Positions 33,688 through 43,143 are shown, counted from the stretch's first letter. The stretch: DNA of 64,000 bases from Marinovum sp. (GCA_022447495.1 JAKVBH010000002.1:1-64000); one strand, 5' to 3'. Made by a program: numbers and translations. Notes: a model not told the origin generated them from the letters alone.

Positions 33688-34779
33688 ATGGATCGCATGC
33701 CAGCCTGGGCCGATGCGGTCCTTGTCCCGTTAATTTCCCTGCTTCTTGCCGCCGTCCTCTCCGCTTTGGTGATCGTGGCCATTGGCGAAGACCCATGGGA
33801 AGCCGTCAAATTGATGGTCACCGGAGCCTTAGGCTCGACCTATGGATGGGGCTACACGCTCTACTACACCACCAACTTCATCTTCACCGGCCTTGCCGTT
33901 TCGGTCGCCTTCCATGCCCGGCTCTTTAACATCGGGGGTGAAGGCCAAGCGATGCTGGGCGGGTTGGGCGTGGCCATTGTCTGCCTTTATTTCCCATGGC
34001 CCCATTGGACCATCGCGCTTCTGTTTGCCACGCTTTCGGCGGGCCTCTTCGGGGCGCTTTGGGCCTGGCTTCCCGCCTATCTCCAAGCCGCGCGGGGCAG
34101 TCACATCGTGATCACCACGATCATGTTCAACTTCATCGCTTCCGCGCTTCTCAACTACGTGCTCGTGCACGTCATGCGGCCCCCCGGCTCCATGGACCCC
34201 GCTACGGCCACCTTCCCGGAGGCCACGCACCTGCCGACACTGCACGAGATGCTGGCGCCTTTTGGCATCGCTTTCTCGAAATCCGCACCCGCCAACGTCA
34301 CGCTTCTGATCGCCATCGCCGCCTGTATCGCCGTTTGGGCGCTCATCTGGCGGACCAAGCTGGGCTACGAAATCCGGGCCTTTGGCCATTCGGAGAGCGC
34401 CGCCAAATACGCGGGCATCAACCCCGTCCGCATCACCGTCATCGCCATGCTCATCTCAGGCGGGCTCGCGGGGCTCATGGCGCTCAACACCACCATGGGC
34501 GAGGCGGAACGGCTCATCCTCAATGCCACCGAAGGCGCAGGTTTTATCGGGATCGCCGTGGCGCTCATGGGCCGATCCCACCCGGTGGGCGTCGCCATGG
34601 CCGCGTTGCTCTTTGGCTTCCTCTACCAAGGTGGCGCTGAGTTGGCGCTGTGGATGTCGATCCCGCGTGAGTTGATCGTCGTGATCCAAGCCCTCGTGAT
34701 CCTCTTCACTGGCGCGCTCGACAACATGGTACGTATGCCGCTGGAACGCGTCTTCATGGCGTTCAGAAAGGACGCGTGA
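33688..34779 (+). CDS. ABC transporter permease, nucleoside type (first)
   Basis: This 363-residue inner-membrane permease has about ten hydrophobic segments. GGEGQAMLGGLGVAIV, the AARGSHIVITTIMFNFIASALLNYV stretch and GFIGIAVALMGRSHPVGVAMAALLFG are typical of the BPD_transp_2 family (like YufP/RbsC-type permeases). The frame is open 30 codons earlier, but TCAGGAGGG before ATG 33688 and the small gene upstream place the start there. It is directly followed, one base apart, by the second permease, with which it should form the membrane channel. Confidence 0.94.
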   Translation: MDRMPAWADAVLVPLISLLLAAVLSALVIVAIGEDPWEAVKLMVTGALGSTYGWGYTLYYTTNFIFTGLAVSVAFHARLFNIGGEGQAMLGGLGVAIVCLYFPWPHWTIALLFATLSAGLFGALWAWLPAYLQAARGSHIVITTIMFNFIASALLNYVLVHVMRPPGSMDPATATFPEATHLPTLHEMLAPFGIAFSKSAPANVTLLIAIAACIAVWALIWRTKLGYEIRAFGHSESAAKYAGINPVRITVIAMLISGGLAGLMALNTTMGEAERLILNATEGAGFIGIAVALMGRSHPVGVAMAALLFGFLYQGGAELALWMSIPRELIVVIQALVILFTGALDNMVRMPLERVFMAFRKDA

Positions 34780-34780
34780 C

Positions 34781-35746
34781 ATGGACTTTCTGACGATCAT
34801 CCAAGTCCTGGACAGTTCCATCCGTCTGGCGACGCCGCTGTTGCTGGCCTGCTTGGCCGGTCTCTACTCAGAACGCGCGGGCATCTTTGATATCGGGCTG
34901 GAGGGCAAAATGCTCGCCGCAGCTTTCTTCGCAGGCGCGATCGCCTTTGTGACCGCCAATGTCTGGCTTGGTCTGTTGGCCGGGATCGGCGCGTCTATGG
35001 CCCTCTCACTTCTGCACGGCGTGGCCTCGATCACCTTCCGTGGCAATCAACTGATCTCCGGCGTGGCAATCAACTTCCTCGCCGCGGGCCTCACGGTCCT
35101 CATCGCGCAAAGCTGGTTCAGCCAAGGCGGACGTACCCCATCGCTCATGGGCGGCGGCCGGTTCGACCCCCTCACCTTGCCCTTCGCCGAGGCCCTGGAG
35201 CCCGTCCCCTTCCTCGGACCCATCTACGCAGAGCTGATCTCAGGCCACTCGATCCTGGTCTACATCGCCTTCGCCATGGTGCCGCTCACGTGGTGGATTC
35301 TGTTTCGCACACGTTTTGGCCTGCGCCTGCGCGCTGTGGGTGAGAACCCAGCGGCGGTGGACACCGCGGGCGTCTCGGTTGTTGGGTTGCGCTTTGCCGC
35401 GGTGGCCATCTGCGGCATCCTCTGCGGGATTGCGGGCGCATACCTCTCCACAGCGCTGCAAGCGGGTTTTGTGAAAGACATGACCGCAGGCCGTGGCTTT
35501 ATCGCCCTCGCAGCATTGATCTTTGCAAAATGGCGGCCCTGGTATGCGCTATATGCCTGTCTGCTCTTTGGATTCCTCGGTGCGATTGCACTACGGTATC
35601 AGAACATCGACCTAGGTGCCTTCGTGGTCCCGGTGCAGTTTATGAATGCTCTGCCATATATCCTCACTGTGGTGATTCTGGCAGGCTTTGTGGGCAAAGC
35701 AATCCCGCCGCGCGCGGGCGGAGAGCCCTACGTCAAGGAACGCTGA
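34781..35746 (+). CDS. ABC transporter permease, nucleoside type (second)
   Basis: The 321-residue permease has eight to ten hydrophobic segments. It carries the family pattern SERAGIFDIGLEGKMLAAAF near the N-terminus, FRGNQLISGVAINFLAAGLTV, and GRGFIALAALIFAKWRPW, matching YufQ-type members of BPD_transp_2. It pairs with the first permease to complete the importer with the double ATPase and BMP binding protein. It ends the operon; the next gene lies 114 bp away. Confidence 0.94.
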   Translation: MDFLTIIQVLDSSIRLATPLLLACLAGLYSERAGIFDIGLEGKMLAAAFFAGAIAFVTANVWLGLLAGIGASMALSLLHGVASITFRGNQLISGVAINFLAAGLTVLIAQSWFSQGGRTPSLMGGGRFDPLTLPFAEALEPVPFLGPIYAELISGHSILVYIAFAMVPLTWWILFRTRFGLRLRAVGENPAAVDTAGVSVVGLRFAAVAICGILCGIAGAYLSTALQAGFVKDMTAGRGFIALAALIFAKWRPWYALYACLLFGFLGAIALRYQNIDLGAFVVPVQFMNALPYILTVVILAGFVGKAIPPRAGGEPYVKER

Positions 35747-35860
35747 CGCTGTGAAACGGGGGCGTTAGCCGATAAGTCCAAACACCAAGAGGATTAAGTC
35801 CAGCGCCTCAACGGCTTTGCGATACTTGCGAAAGAGAGTGCGTTGGGTCTAACAGAGCCT

Positions 35861-36778
35861 ATGCAAATCTACCTCCCCATAGCCGAGGTGTCCGTCAACG
35901 CTTTTTTGTTGCTGGGACTCGGCGGTCTTGTCGGCGTGCTTTCGGGCATGTTTGGCGTGGGCGGCGGATTTTTGATGACGCCGCTTCTGTTCTTTATCGG
36001 CATCCCACCGGCAGTCGCGGTCGCCACAGAGGCCAATCAAATCGTGGCCTCGTCCTTTTCCGGCGTCTTGGCGCATTTACGGCGAAAATCCGTGGACCTC
36101 AGAATGGGGACTGTGCTGCTCATAGGAGGTCTTATCGGGGCAGCATTGGGCGTGGTTGTGTTCAACTATCTCAAGTCCCTGGGCCAAGTCGATTTGCTAG
36201 TGCGGCTTTGCTACGTGGTCTTCTTGGGCGTTGTTGGCGGGTTGATGTTCCTGGAATCCCTACGCGCCATCCGCAAATCCAAAGCCGGCGTCGCAGCCCC
36301 CAAACGCAAACAGCGCGGTTGGGTCGATGCTTTGCCGTTCAAAATGCGGTTTCGCACTTCGGGTCTCTACATCTCGGTGATCCCACCTGTGACCATCGGC
36401 ATCTGTGTGGGCATTCTCGCCGCGATCATGGGTGTGGGCGGCGGTTTCATCATGGTGCCCGCGATGATCTATATCCTGCACATGCCCACCAAAGTTGTGG
36501 TCGGCACATCGCTCTTTCAGATCATCTTTGTCACCGGTTTTACCACGCTGTTGCACGCCACGACGAACTTTACTGTGGACATCGTGCTGGCCGTTCTGCT
36601 CCTCATTGGTGGCGTGATCGGCGCTCAAATTGGCACGCGCATCGGCGCGCGGATGAAGGCGGAGCAGCTGCGTATTCTTCTGGCGCTTATGGTGCTTGCG
36701 GTTTGCGCGAAGCTGGGGCTCGATCTGCTGCTTATGCCGTCTGAGCTCTATGAAATTGGCGCGGCGGGTGGACATTGA
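35861..36778 (+). CDS. TauE/SafE (TSUP) family sulfite/anion permease
   Basis: This 305-residue membrane protein has two repeated halves, each opening with a glycine-rich helix: GVLSGMFGVGGGFLMTPLLFF (near residue 30) and GILAAIMGVGGGFIMVPAMIY (near 195). This is the hallmark of the TSUP family, which exports sulfite, sulfonates or related anions. A TTG six codons upstream (35843) has a better ribosome site and is an alternative start. It overlaps the TIGR02186 gene by one base, a pair often kept together, suggesting joint function in organosulfur metabolism (inferred). Confidence 0.9.
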   Translation: MQIYLPIAEVSVNAFLLLGLGGLVGVLSGMFGVGGGFLMTPLLFFIGIPPAVAVATEANQIVASSFSGVLAHLRRKSVDLRMGTVLLIGGLIGAALGVVVFNYLKSLGQVDLLVRLCYVVFLGVVGGLMFLESLRAIRKSKAGVAAPKRKQRGWVDALPFKMRFRTSGLYISVIPPVTIGICVGILAAIMGVGGGFIMVPAMIYILHMPTKVVVGTSLFQIIFVTGFTTLLHATTNFTVDIVLAVLLLIGGVIGAQIGTRIGARMKAEQLRILLALMVLAVCAKLGLDLLLMPSELYEIGAAGGH

Positions 36779-37536
36779 TGCGTGTGATCCTCACCCTCCT
36801 TCTCTGTAGCTGGGCCAGCGTCGTCGCCGCCGAAGAGGTGGTGATTGGTCTTGATAAAAGCAGCGTCTCCATCACGACGAATTTTGCCGGCGACAACATC
36901 TTTATCTTTGGCGCCGTAAAGCGCGATGCGCCCTCTCCCGAGGCGCCCTTAGATGTGATCATCACCGTTGCGGGGCCGTCAAAACCGGTTGTGGTACGCA
37001 AGAAAGACCGACGGTTTGGCATTTGGGTCAACACCGAGGCGGTCACAGTGGATGCAGCACCCACATTCTACGCCGTCGCGACATCCGCACCGCTGAATGA
37101 TATCCTGTTGAAAACCGAAGACTTACGCCACAAAGTTTCGATCCCACGGGCCATTCGATTGGTCGGAGAAAGCGACCAGGCCACCGATGTAGAGCGGTTC
37201 TCTGATGCGGTGATACGCATTCGGGAAGACCAAGGCGCCTACAAATTGAACGAGGGCGGCGTAGATTTTCGCGATGAAACGCTCTTTCGCACGACGGTGG
37301 ATCTTCCTGCAAACCTGACCGAAGGCGCCTATGAAACCCGCGTCTTCCTTGTGCGCGAGGGCGCAGTGGTGACAAGTTTCAGGTCAGCGATTGAGGTCCG
37401 CAAAGTGGGCCTAGAACGCTGGCTTTTCTCGATGTCACGGCAACAACCGTTGATGTACGGGATAATGTCTTTGGCCATTGCGATCTTTGCCGGGTGGGGA
37501 GCTGCCGCGCTCTTTCGATTATTCCGGCTTGGATAG
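36778..37536 (+). CDS. TIGR02186 family membrane protein
   Basis: This 252-residue protein has a signal sequence (MRVILTLLLCSWASVVAAEE), a beta-rich periplasmic domain of about 190 residues (EVVIGLDKSSVSITTNFAGDNIFIFGAVKRDA) and one C-terminal anchor (LMYGIMSLAIAIFAGWGAAALFRLF). The family has no known biochemical function but is a regular neighbour of TSUP permeases in alphaproteobacteria. Its ATG overlaps the permease stop. It converges on the thioesterase gene with a hairpin repeat in between. Confidence 0.87.
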   Translation: MRVILTLLLCSWASVVAAEEVVIGLDKSSVSITTNFAGDNIFIFGAVKRDAPSPEAPLDVIITVAGPSKPVVVRKKDRRFGIWVNTEAVTVDAAPTFYAVATSAPLNDILLKTEDLRHKVSIPRAIRLVGESDQATDVERFSDAVIRIREDQGAYKLNEGGVDFRDETLFRTTVDLPANLTEGAYETRVFLVREGAVVTSFRSAIEVRKVGLERWLFSMSRQQPLMYGIMSLAIAIFAGWGAAALFRLFRLG

Positions 37537-37632
37537 AGGACCGACTTTCACCAAACGTTGCGAGTGCTGAACGGCCGTATTGCATGGGTTAACAGGGTGT
37601 CGTCAAAGCGCGCGGTCTTATGCTCGACATCA

Positions 37633-37674
37633 GAGTTATCTGCACGATTGAAGGGGCGAACTGTGCAGTTAGCC
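37633..37674. repeat. Hairpin repeat copy B between convergent genes
   Basis: The first 22 bases (GAGTTATCTGCACGATTGAA and on) match copy A at 4103 with one difference. The right arm is diverged, keeping CTGCAC/GTGCAG pairing but not the perfect stem of copy A. It lies in the 144-bp gap between the TIGR02186 and thioesterase gene ends, the same kind of position as copy A. Confidence 0.75.
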
Positions 37675-37680
37675 CTCGTC

Positions 37681-38094
37681 TCACACCTGCTGCTTTTTGA
37701 TGTATCGAAAGACGCCTGTGCCCTGTCCTATCAGATTGCCAAAGTCATCTTTGATCTCGCCTTCGGCGAAAAAGGTGCTTTTGCCACCGCCGGTCCGCCG
37801 CCCTTCCGCAATCAACCGCGCGCCTTTGGCCACCCCTATATAGTTCACGTTGAGGTTCAGTGTGAGGCACAGTTGCGGCGCTTCGGGATCACCGGTGTAG
37901 CAGCCACAGTACCCCATCGCCGTGTCGAGCAGGCTTGCATGCACCCCGCCATGTGGCAGGCCGTGGCGGTTCTTGATGTGATCCACAATCGGCAATTCCA
38001 CCTGCGCAAAACCGGATGCCCATTGGGTGAGTTCCATGCCGATGTGGCTGGCGAAAGCGTAGTGCCCCTCCCATGCAGTTGGATCATCCACCAT
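37681..38094 (-). CDS. PaaI-type hotdog thioesterase
   Basis: The 137-residue protein is a hotdog-fold acyl-CoA thioesterase. The conserved catalytic stretch is NRHGLPHGGVHASLLDTAMGY (Asn/His then HGG around residues 42-62), and LTLNLNVNYIGVAKGARLIAEG forms the central sheet. The start ATG 38094 overlaps the stop of the preceding phosphotransferase-fold gene by 11 bases. It ends an operon of acyl-CoA ligase, acyl-CoA dehydrogenase and phosphotransferase, so release of CoA from a catabolic intermediate is likely. Confidence 0.88.
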   Translation of the reverse strand: MVDDPTAWEGHYAFASHIGMELTQWASGFAQVELPIVDHIKNRHGLPHGGVHASLLDTAMGYCGCYTGDPEAPQLCLTLNLNVNYIGVAKGARLIAEGRRTGGGKSTFFAEGEIKDDFGNLIGQGTGVFRYIKKQQV

Positions 38095-39088
38095 GGCCCG
38101 CCTCCAAACCTTTGGCTGCGAAGGTCGGCACAAATGCCCCCAATTGCATCGCCTTTTGGGGGTTGGCCGCATTGCCGTCAATCGCGCGTTTTTTGACTCC
38201 TTGGAGGATGGCGCCCATGCGGAAAAAAGCAAAGGCAATATAAAAGCTTAGGTCGTCGGGGGCTGCGACGCCTCGGGCTGTGGCATAGGCCTCGACAAAC
38301 GCGTCATCTGTGGGCAAACCCAGAGCACCACGATCAACACCGTCAAGGCCCCGCCCAAGCTTGCCGGGCGGCAATTGCCATTGCATCAGCACCCCGCCGA
38401 GATCCGCCATGGGATGGCCGAGGGTCGATAATTCCCAATCCAAGAGCGCCGTGCACTGTGTGCCGTCAAATAGCAAATTGTCGATGCGGAAATCGCCATG
38501 GACCAAAACACGTTGGCCGTCGTCAGGCGGCAAAGCCCGTTCCAACCAGGCGATCAAACGGTCCATATCGGCGATCTCTTCAGTCTCGGATGCCTTGTAT
38601 TGCTTGGTCCAACGCGACAATTGCCGCGCGAAATAATCACCCGGTGGGCCATAGTCGCCCAAGCCTACGGCCTTCACATCCACCGCATGTACGGCGCCCA
38701 AGACGCGCGCCAGTTCGGACATTATGGCACCGCGGGTTTGAGGCGTTTCGCCCGGCAGCGAGGGATCCATATGCACCGCGCCCGGCGCCAAATCCATCAC
38801 AAAGAACATCGATCCGACGACGCTGTCATCCTCGCACAACGCATGCACCCGAGGCACCGGCACACCGGATCCAGCCAAAGCTCTCATCACCCGAGCTTCG
38901 CGATCCACAGCGTGGGCCGATTTTAGCAATTGCCCCTCCGGCTTGCGGCGCAGAACATAGCTTCCCGACGCCGCATCCAGCCGATAGGTTGGGTTCGATT
39001 GGCCGGTGGAGAATTGCGTGGCCTCAAGCGGCCCGGCAAACCCCTCCACGTGATCCGACATCCAAACCACAAGCCGATCTAGGTCCAT
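38084..39088 (-). CDS. Phosphotransferase family protein (APH fold, ACAD10/11-like)
   Basis: This 334-residue protein has the aminoglycoside-phosphotransferase/choline-kinase fold: the nucleotide end FSTGQSNPTYRLDAASGSYVLRRKP, then VLVHGDFRIDNLLFD with the catalytic aspartate and CTALLDWELSTLGHPMADLG for magnesium. In mammals this domain is fused to an acyl-CoA dehydrogenase (ACAD10/11) and phosphorylates 4-hydroxyacyl-CoAs. Here the two are separate but adjacent genes, four bases apart, which suggests the same chemistry (inferred). The start ATG 39088 lies just after the dehydrogenase stop. Confidence 0.9.
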   Translation of the reverse strand: MDLDRLVVWMSDHVEGFAGPLEATQFSTGQSNPTYRLDAASGSYVLRRKPEGQLLKSAHAVDREARVMRALAGSGVPVPRVHALCEDDSVVGSMFFVMDLAPGAVHMDPSLPGETPQTRGAIMSELARVLGAVHAVDVKAVGLGDYGPPGDYFARQLSRWTKQYKASETEEIADMDRLIAWLERALPPDDGQRVLVHGDFRIDNLLFDGTQCTALLDWELSTLGHPMADLGGVLMQWQLPPGKLGRGLDGVDRGALGLPTDDAFVEAYATARGVAAPDDLSFYIAFAFFRMGAILQGVKKRAIDGNAANPQKAMQLGAFVPTFAAKGLEAGHGG

Positions 39089-39092
39089 GTCT

Positions 39093-40322
39093 TCAGCCTT
39101 TTGTATGTTTGCGAATTTCGGCCCGGGCCACTTGGCGGCGATGGACGGCGTCGGGCCCATCCGCAAAGCGCAATGTCCGGATGTTTGTCCACATCATGGC
39201 CAGATCCAAATCCTGGCTGATGCCCTTAGCGCCGTGAAGCTGCATCGCCTCGTCGACCACTTTGCCCGCCATCAAAGGCGCCACAACCTTGATCTTGGAA
39301 ATCCAAGGCTGCGCTGCTCGCACGCCCGCTGTGTCCATCATCCAGGCCGCTTTTAGACACAGCAGCCGCGCCATCTCGATCTCCATGCGGGCATTGGCGA
39401 TGATGTCATAGTTCGCCCCGAGTTCCACAATGGGCTTGCCAAAGGCCTCACGTGTCATGCCGCGCAGCACCATCATCTCAAGGGCTTTTTCCGCTTGCCC
39501 GATGGCGCGCATGCAGTGGTGGATGCGGCCTGGCCCAAGTCGGCCTTGGGCCACTTCAAACCCGCGGCCTTCACCCAAGACGACGTTTTCCACAGGTACG
39601 CGCACATCTGTGAAACGCAAATGCATATGCCCATGGGGCGCGTCGTCGTGTCCAAACACCTGCATCGGTCGCAGCACCTCGATCCCGGGCGTATCGGCAT
39701 CCATTACAAACATCGTGTGGCGTTGGTGTTTCGGCGCATTGGGCGCCGTGCAGGCCATCACGATGTAAAGCGCACAGCGCGGGTCACCCGACCCTGAAAT
39801 CCACCACTTGTCACCATTGAGCACATAGGCGTCACCATCGCGCTTTGCGTCAAACGCCAACTGCGCAGCATCAGAGCTCGCAACATCAGGCTCGGTCATG
39901 ACATAGGCCGAGCGGATTTCCCCTTCGAGCAATCGCCCCAGCCACCGCTCTTTGTGCGCGTCGGTCCCATAGCGTTCGAGGACCTCCATATTGCCGGTAT
40001 CAGGCGCGTTGCAGTTGAACACCTCCGCCGCAATGGACACCTTGCCCATCTCTTCGGCGAGATAGGCGTATTCAACAGTGGAAAGCCCATAGCCCCGATC
40101 ACTTTCGGTGAGCCAGAAGTTCCAGAGACCCCGTTCACGTGCCTTGACTTTGAGTGTTTCCAAGATTTCCAACTGGCGATCCGTGTGCTTAAAGCGGTCG
40201 CCGGAGGAGTGTTTGCCAACCTCGGCGTGGAACTCATGGGACAGCGGCTCGATTTCGTCGCTGACCATACGGCGCACTGCTTCGATAAGAGGTTTGACCT
40301 TGTCTGTGACGCCCAGATCCAT
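39093..40322 (-). CDS. Acyl-CoA dehydrogenase
   Basis: This FAD enzyme of 409 residues introduces a double bond into an acyl-CoA and passes electrons to ETF (etfBA lie at 60.3 kb). The middle domain has SAYVMTEPDVASSDAAQL and WWISGSGDPRCALYIVM, the C-terminal helical bundle has RGMTREAFGKPIVELGANYDIIA and MQLHGAKGISQDLDLAMMW, typical of ACAD10/11-like and medium-chain members. It is shorter than the DMSP enzyme DmdC. It sits between the ligase and phosphotransferase genes in one tightly spaced operon. Confidence 0.94.
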   Translation of the reverse strand: MDLGVTDKVKPLIEAVRRMVSDEIEPLSHEFHAEVGKHSSGDRFKHTDRQLEILETLKVKARERGLWNFWLTESDRGYGLSTVEYAYLAEEMGKVSIAAEVFNCNAPDTGNMEVLERYGTDAHKERWLGRLLEGEIRSAYVMTEPDVASSDAAQLAFDAKRDGDAYVLNGDKWWISGSGDPRCALYIVMACTAPNAPKHQRHTMFVMDADTPGIEVLRPMQVFGHDDAPHGHMHLRFTDVRVPVENVVLGEGRGFEVAQGRLGPGRIHHCMRAIGQAEKALEMMVLRGMTREAFGKPIVELGANYDIIANARMEIEMARLLCLKAAWMMDTAGVRAAQPWISKIKVVAPLMAGKVVDEAMQLHGAKGISQDLDLAMMWTNIRTLRFADGPDAVHRRQVARAEIRKHTKG

Positions 40323-40325
40323 TGC

Positions 40326-41966
40326 TTATGTCCCTCGCAAATCAGGAAGTTGGTAGTCAGCGAAGGTCTGACGCAGGATCAGTTTAGAAACCTTGCCAGT
40401 CGCGGTGAGCGGAAGCGCATCCACAAAAACCACATCGTCAGGCCATTGCCACTTCGCGAAATGCGGCTCCATCAGGACATTCACATCGTCCAACATAATC
40501 TTGGTATCGCCTGCAGGCACGACGACGAGCAACGGCCGCTCGTCCCATTTGGGGTGCGGTGCGGCGATCACTGCGCAATTGGCCACCTCGGGGTGGGCCA
40601 TCACCACGTTTTCAATGTCGATAGAGCTTATCCACTCGCCGCCGGATTTAATGAGATCCTTGGCCCGGTCCTGAATCGAGAGGAAGCCATCCTTATCGAT
40701 GTGCGCAACGTCACCGGTGCCGAACCAGCCATCGGCATCAATCGCCGCCGCCGTGGCGTCATCGTTATTGAAGTAACCAGAGACGATGGCGTTGCCGCGT
40801 ACGTACAACTCGCCAACGGCTTCGCCATCGTGGGGGAGCGCCTTGCCTGCTTCATCAACGATCTTGAGCTCACAGCCAAAGACACGGCGCCCTTGTTTGG
40901 CTTGCAAGGTCATACGGTCCGCAAACGGCAAATCCCGCGCGTCGGAGGGCAGAATACCAGTCGTGCCAATCGGGCTCATCTCGGTCATGCCCCAAGCATG
41001 GCAGACGCCGACGCCTTGGCTCTCAAACCCTTCAATCATAGCCCGCGGTGCCGCAGAACCACCGATCACCACTTGGTTGAGGCCATCCGGCGTCCGCCCT
41101 TGATTGGCGATCTCGCCCTGAAGCCCGAGCCATACCGTTGGCACACCCCAGGCAGAGTTCACCTTCTCGCCATCCATCAGTTTGAAGAGCGATGCGCCAT
41201 CGAGTGCAGGCCCTGGCATGATCAAGGATGCCCCCATGAGCGGCGCGGCATAGGGCAGGCCCCAAGCGTTCACGTGGAACAGGGGCACAACTGGGAGAAT
41301 GCGCGAGCCATCGTAGAGACCCGTTTGCAAAGCAAGACCGGTATACATCGCATGAAGCACGCTGGAGCGATGGGAATAGAGCGCCCCCTTTGGATTGCCA
41401 GTGGTTCCCGAGGTGTAGCAGAGGCCACAGGCGGTGTTCTCATCCAGTTCTGGCCAATCGTAGGTCGCATCCTGCGCCGCAAGCAGATCTTCGTAGCAGA
41501 GGAGGTCCACCGAGGCTTCGGGCATATGCGCCCGGTCCGTCATACAGATAAATCGCATTCCCTCCGGCAGGTGCGCCTTGAGCCCTTCGATGATCGGCAG
41601 GAACGTCAAATCAAAGAAGACCACCCGATCCTCGGCATGGCCGAGGATATAGAGCATCTGCTCCGGTGAGAGGCGCGGGTTGATGGTGTGACAGACCATG
41701 CCGGCCCCGGCGCAGGCATAGTAAAGCTCAAAATGCCGATGCCCGTTCCAGGCCAAAGTCGCGACGCGATCCCCCGATGACAGACCCAACGCCTCAAGCG
41801 CATGACCCAATTGCCCCACACGGTCGAGCGTCTCAGGGTATGTTTGTCGATGCAGGTCGCCTTCGCAGCGCACAGAGACAATCTCTGCGGTTTTGTGCGT
41901 CTCGGCACCAAATTTCAACAAATCCATGACCAGCAACGGACGTTGCATCATTTGCCCCATCAACAT
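40326..41966 (-). CDS. Acyl-CoA ligase, DmdB-like / long-chain fatty acid type
   Basis: The 546-residue AMP-forming ligase activates a carboxylic acid with ATP and CoA. The P-loop-like YTSGTTGNPKGALYSHRS is near residue 180, HAWGMTEMSPIG is the A5-type motif, and GWFGTGDVAHIDKDGFL and the catalytic-lysine end LPLTATGKVSKL close the protein. Its front (GQMMQRPLLVMDLL) and motif spacing resemble DmdB, the methylmercaptopropionyl-CoA ligase of roseobacters, but medium-chain acids are equally possible. Its GGGAGGG site before ATG 41966 sets the start; the longer open frame is not needed. It leads the operon. Confidence 0.92.
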   Translation of the reverse strand: MLMGQMMQRPLLVMDLLKFGAETHKTAEIVSVRCEGDLHRQTYPETLDRVGQLGHALEALGLSSGDRVATLAWNGHRHFELYYACAGAGMVCHTINPRLSPEQMLYILGHAEDRVVFFDLTFLPIIEGLKAHLPEGMRFICMTDRAHMPEASVDLLCYEDLLAAQDATYDWPELDENTACGLCYTSGTTGNPKGALYSHRSSVLHAMYTGLALQTGLYDGSRILPVVPLFHVNAWGLPYAAPLMGASLIMPGPALDGASLFKLMDGEKVNSAWGVPTVWLGLQGEIANQGRTPDGLNQVVIGGSAAPRAMIEGFESQGVGVCHAWGMTEMSPIGTTGILPSDARDLPFADRMTLQAKQGRRVFGCELKIVDEAGKALPHDGEAVGELYVRGNAIVSGYFNNDDATAAAIDADGWFGTGDVAHIDKDGFLSIQDRAKDLIKSGGEWISSIDIENVVMAHPEVANCAVIAAPHPKWDERPLLVVVPAGDTKIMLDDVNVLMEPHFAKWQWPDDVVFVDALPLTATGKVSKLILRQTFADYQLPDLRGT

Positions 41967-42068
41967 GGGCAGCCCTCCCTTTTTGTCTTGCCACTTTGCG
42001 GCGGCTCTTTGAAGGTAGTTGAAAGCGCGCGAGCGTCTCGCGCAAGGGCTAATCGGGAGGGGTGACGT

Positions 42069-43073
42069 ATGGAAAAGTGGGTTTTGGCATCGCGGCCAGA
42101 AGGTACGCCAGTCTTGGAGAACTTTCGTTTGGAAGAGGCGGCCACGCCTGAGCCTCAAGACGGTGAGATTGTTGTGGCGACCGATTTCCTGTCGCTCGAT
42201 CCTTACATGCGCGGACGTATGGATGATGTAAAAAGCTATGCGCCTTCGGTGAACTTGGGCGACGTGATGACTGGACAGGGCGTGGGCAACGTAGTGGCCT
42301 CACGTGATCCAAAGTTCAAAGAAGGTGATCTGGTCACCGGAATGACTGGCTGGGCAACCCATGCTGCGCTGTCCGGGGCGGAGGTCCGTCACATCTCACC
42401 AGAAGTGCCGCCGACCACCGCCTTGGGCGTTCTGGGCATGCCAGGTTTCACCGCTTGGGCCGCCATGCACACGATTGGGGAACCAAAGGAAGGTGAAACC
42501 TTCGTGACCGCCGCTGCCACGGGGCCCGTGGGATCGATGGCCGCTCAGATTGCAAAACGGAAAGGTCTGCGTACAATAGCCGTCGCGGGCGGTGCGAACA
42601 AATGTGACCTGGCCACCAATACTTTCGGCTTCGATGCGGCTTTCGATCACCGTGCCCATGACGTGAAATCCTTGCGAGGCGCCCTCGCAGACGCCGCCCC
42701 GAATGGCGTCGATATCTACTTTGAGAACGTCGGCGGCAAAGTCCTGCACGCAACGCTGCCGCTCATGAATGTAGCGGGCCGAATCCCTGTGATCGGCACC
42801 ATCGCATGGTACTCAGGCGTGGACACTTCAGGGCCGGACATGTTGCCGTCCGTGTGGCGCGCGACCCTGGTGAAACGCTTGCGCATCCAAGGTCTGATCA
42901 TCTTTGACCATTGGCACCTTTTCAGACAGTTCATCGAGGAAATGGCAGAGCCCGTCGCTCGCGGCGAGGTGGCCTATGTCGAGGATATCACGCAAGGGTT
43001 GGACCAAATGCCAGCCGCCTTCCTATCGCTTTTGAGTGGCGGGAACACAGGGAAGGCGATTGTCGCGATTTAG
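42069..43073 (+). CDS. NADP-dependent MDR oxidoreductase (CurA/LTB4-dehydrogenase-like)
   Basis: This is a 334-residue zinc-independent medium-chain reductase. FLSLDPYMRGRMDD marks the substrate side, and GFTAWAAMHTIGEPKEGETFVTAAATGPVGSMAAQIAK contains the NADP-binding glycine motif; there are no structural zinc cysteines. Relatives reduce alpha,beta-unsaturated ketones or enals. Its promoter region of about 100 bp is shared with the divergent acyl-CoA ligase, which hints at joint control, but the substrate is unknown. Confidence 0.9.
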   Translation: MEKWVLASRPEGTPVLENFRLEEAATPEPQDGEIVVATDFLSLDPYMRGRMDDVKSYAPSVNLGDVMTGQGVGNVVASRDPKFKEGDLVTGMTGWATHAALSGAEVRHISPEVPPTTALGVLGMPGFTAWAAMHTIGEPKEGETFVTAAATGPVGSMAAQIAKRKGLRTIAVAGGANKCDLATNTFGFDAAFDHRAHDVKSLRGALADAAPNGVDIYFENVGGKVLHATLPLMNVAGRIPVIGTIAWYSGVDTSGPDMLPSVWRATLVKRLRIQGLIIFDHWHLFRQFIEEMAEPVARGEVAYVEDITQGLDQMPAAFLSLLSGGNTGKAIVAI

Positions 43074-43143
43074 AAACGTCGCCCCGCGCCTTTTCCGGCT
43101 CAGCAGAGTATTGTCAGCCAGTAGATGAGGCTGTCGGGATGAC

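Noticed and set aside
33455-33688. 77-codon frame starting at the ATPase stop
   Set aside because: The frame starting at 33510 has a far better ribosome site and a clear membrane helix; this one has no such features.
39954-41669. Plus-strand 571-codon open frame
   Set aside because: It is antisense to the acyl-CoA dehydrogenase and ligase genes. Long antisense frames are common in GC-rich genomes and no domain is seen.
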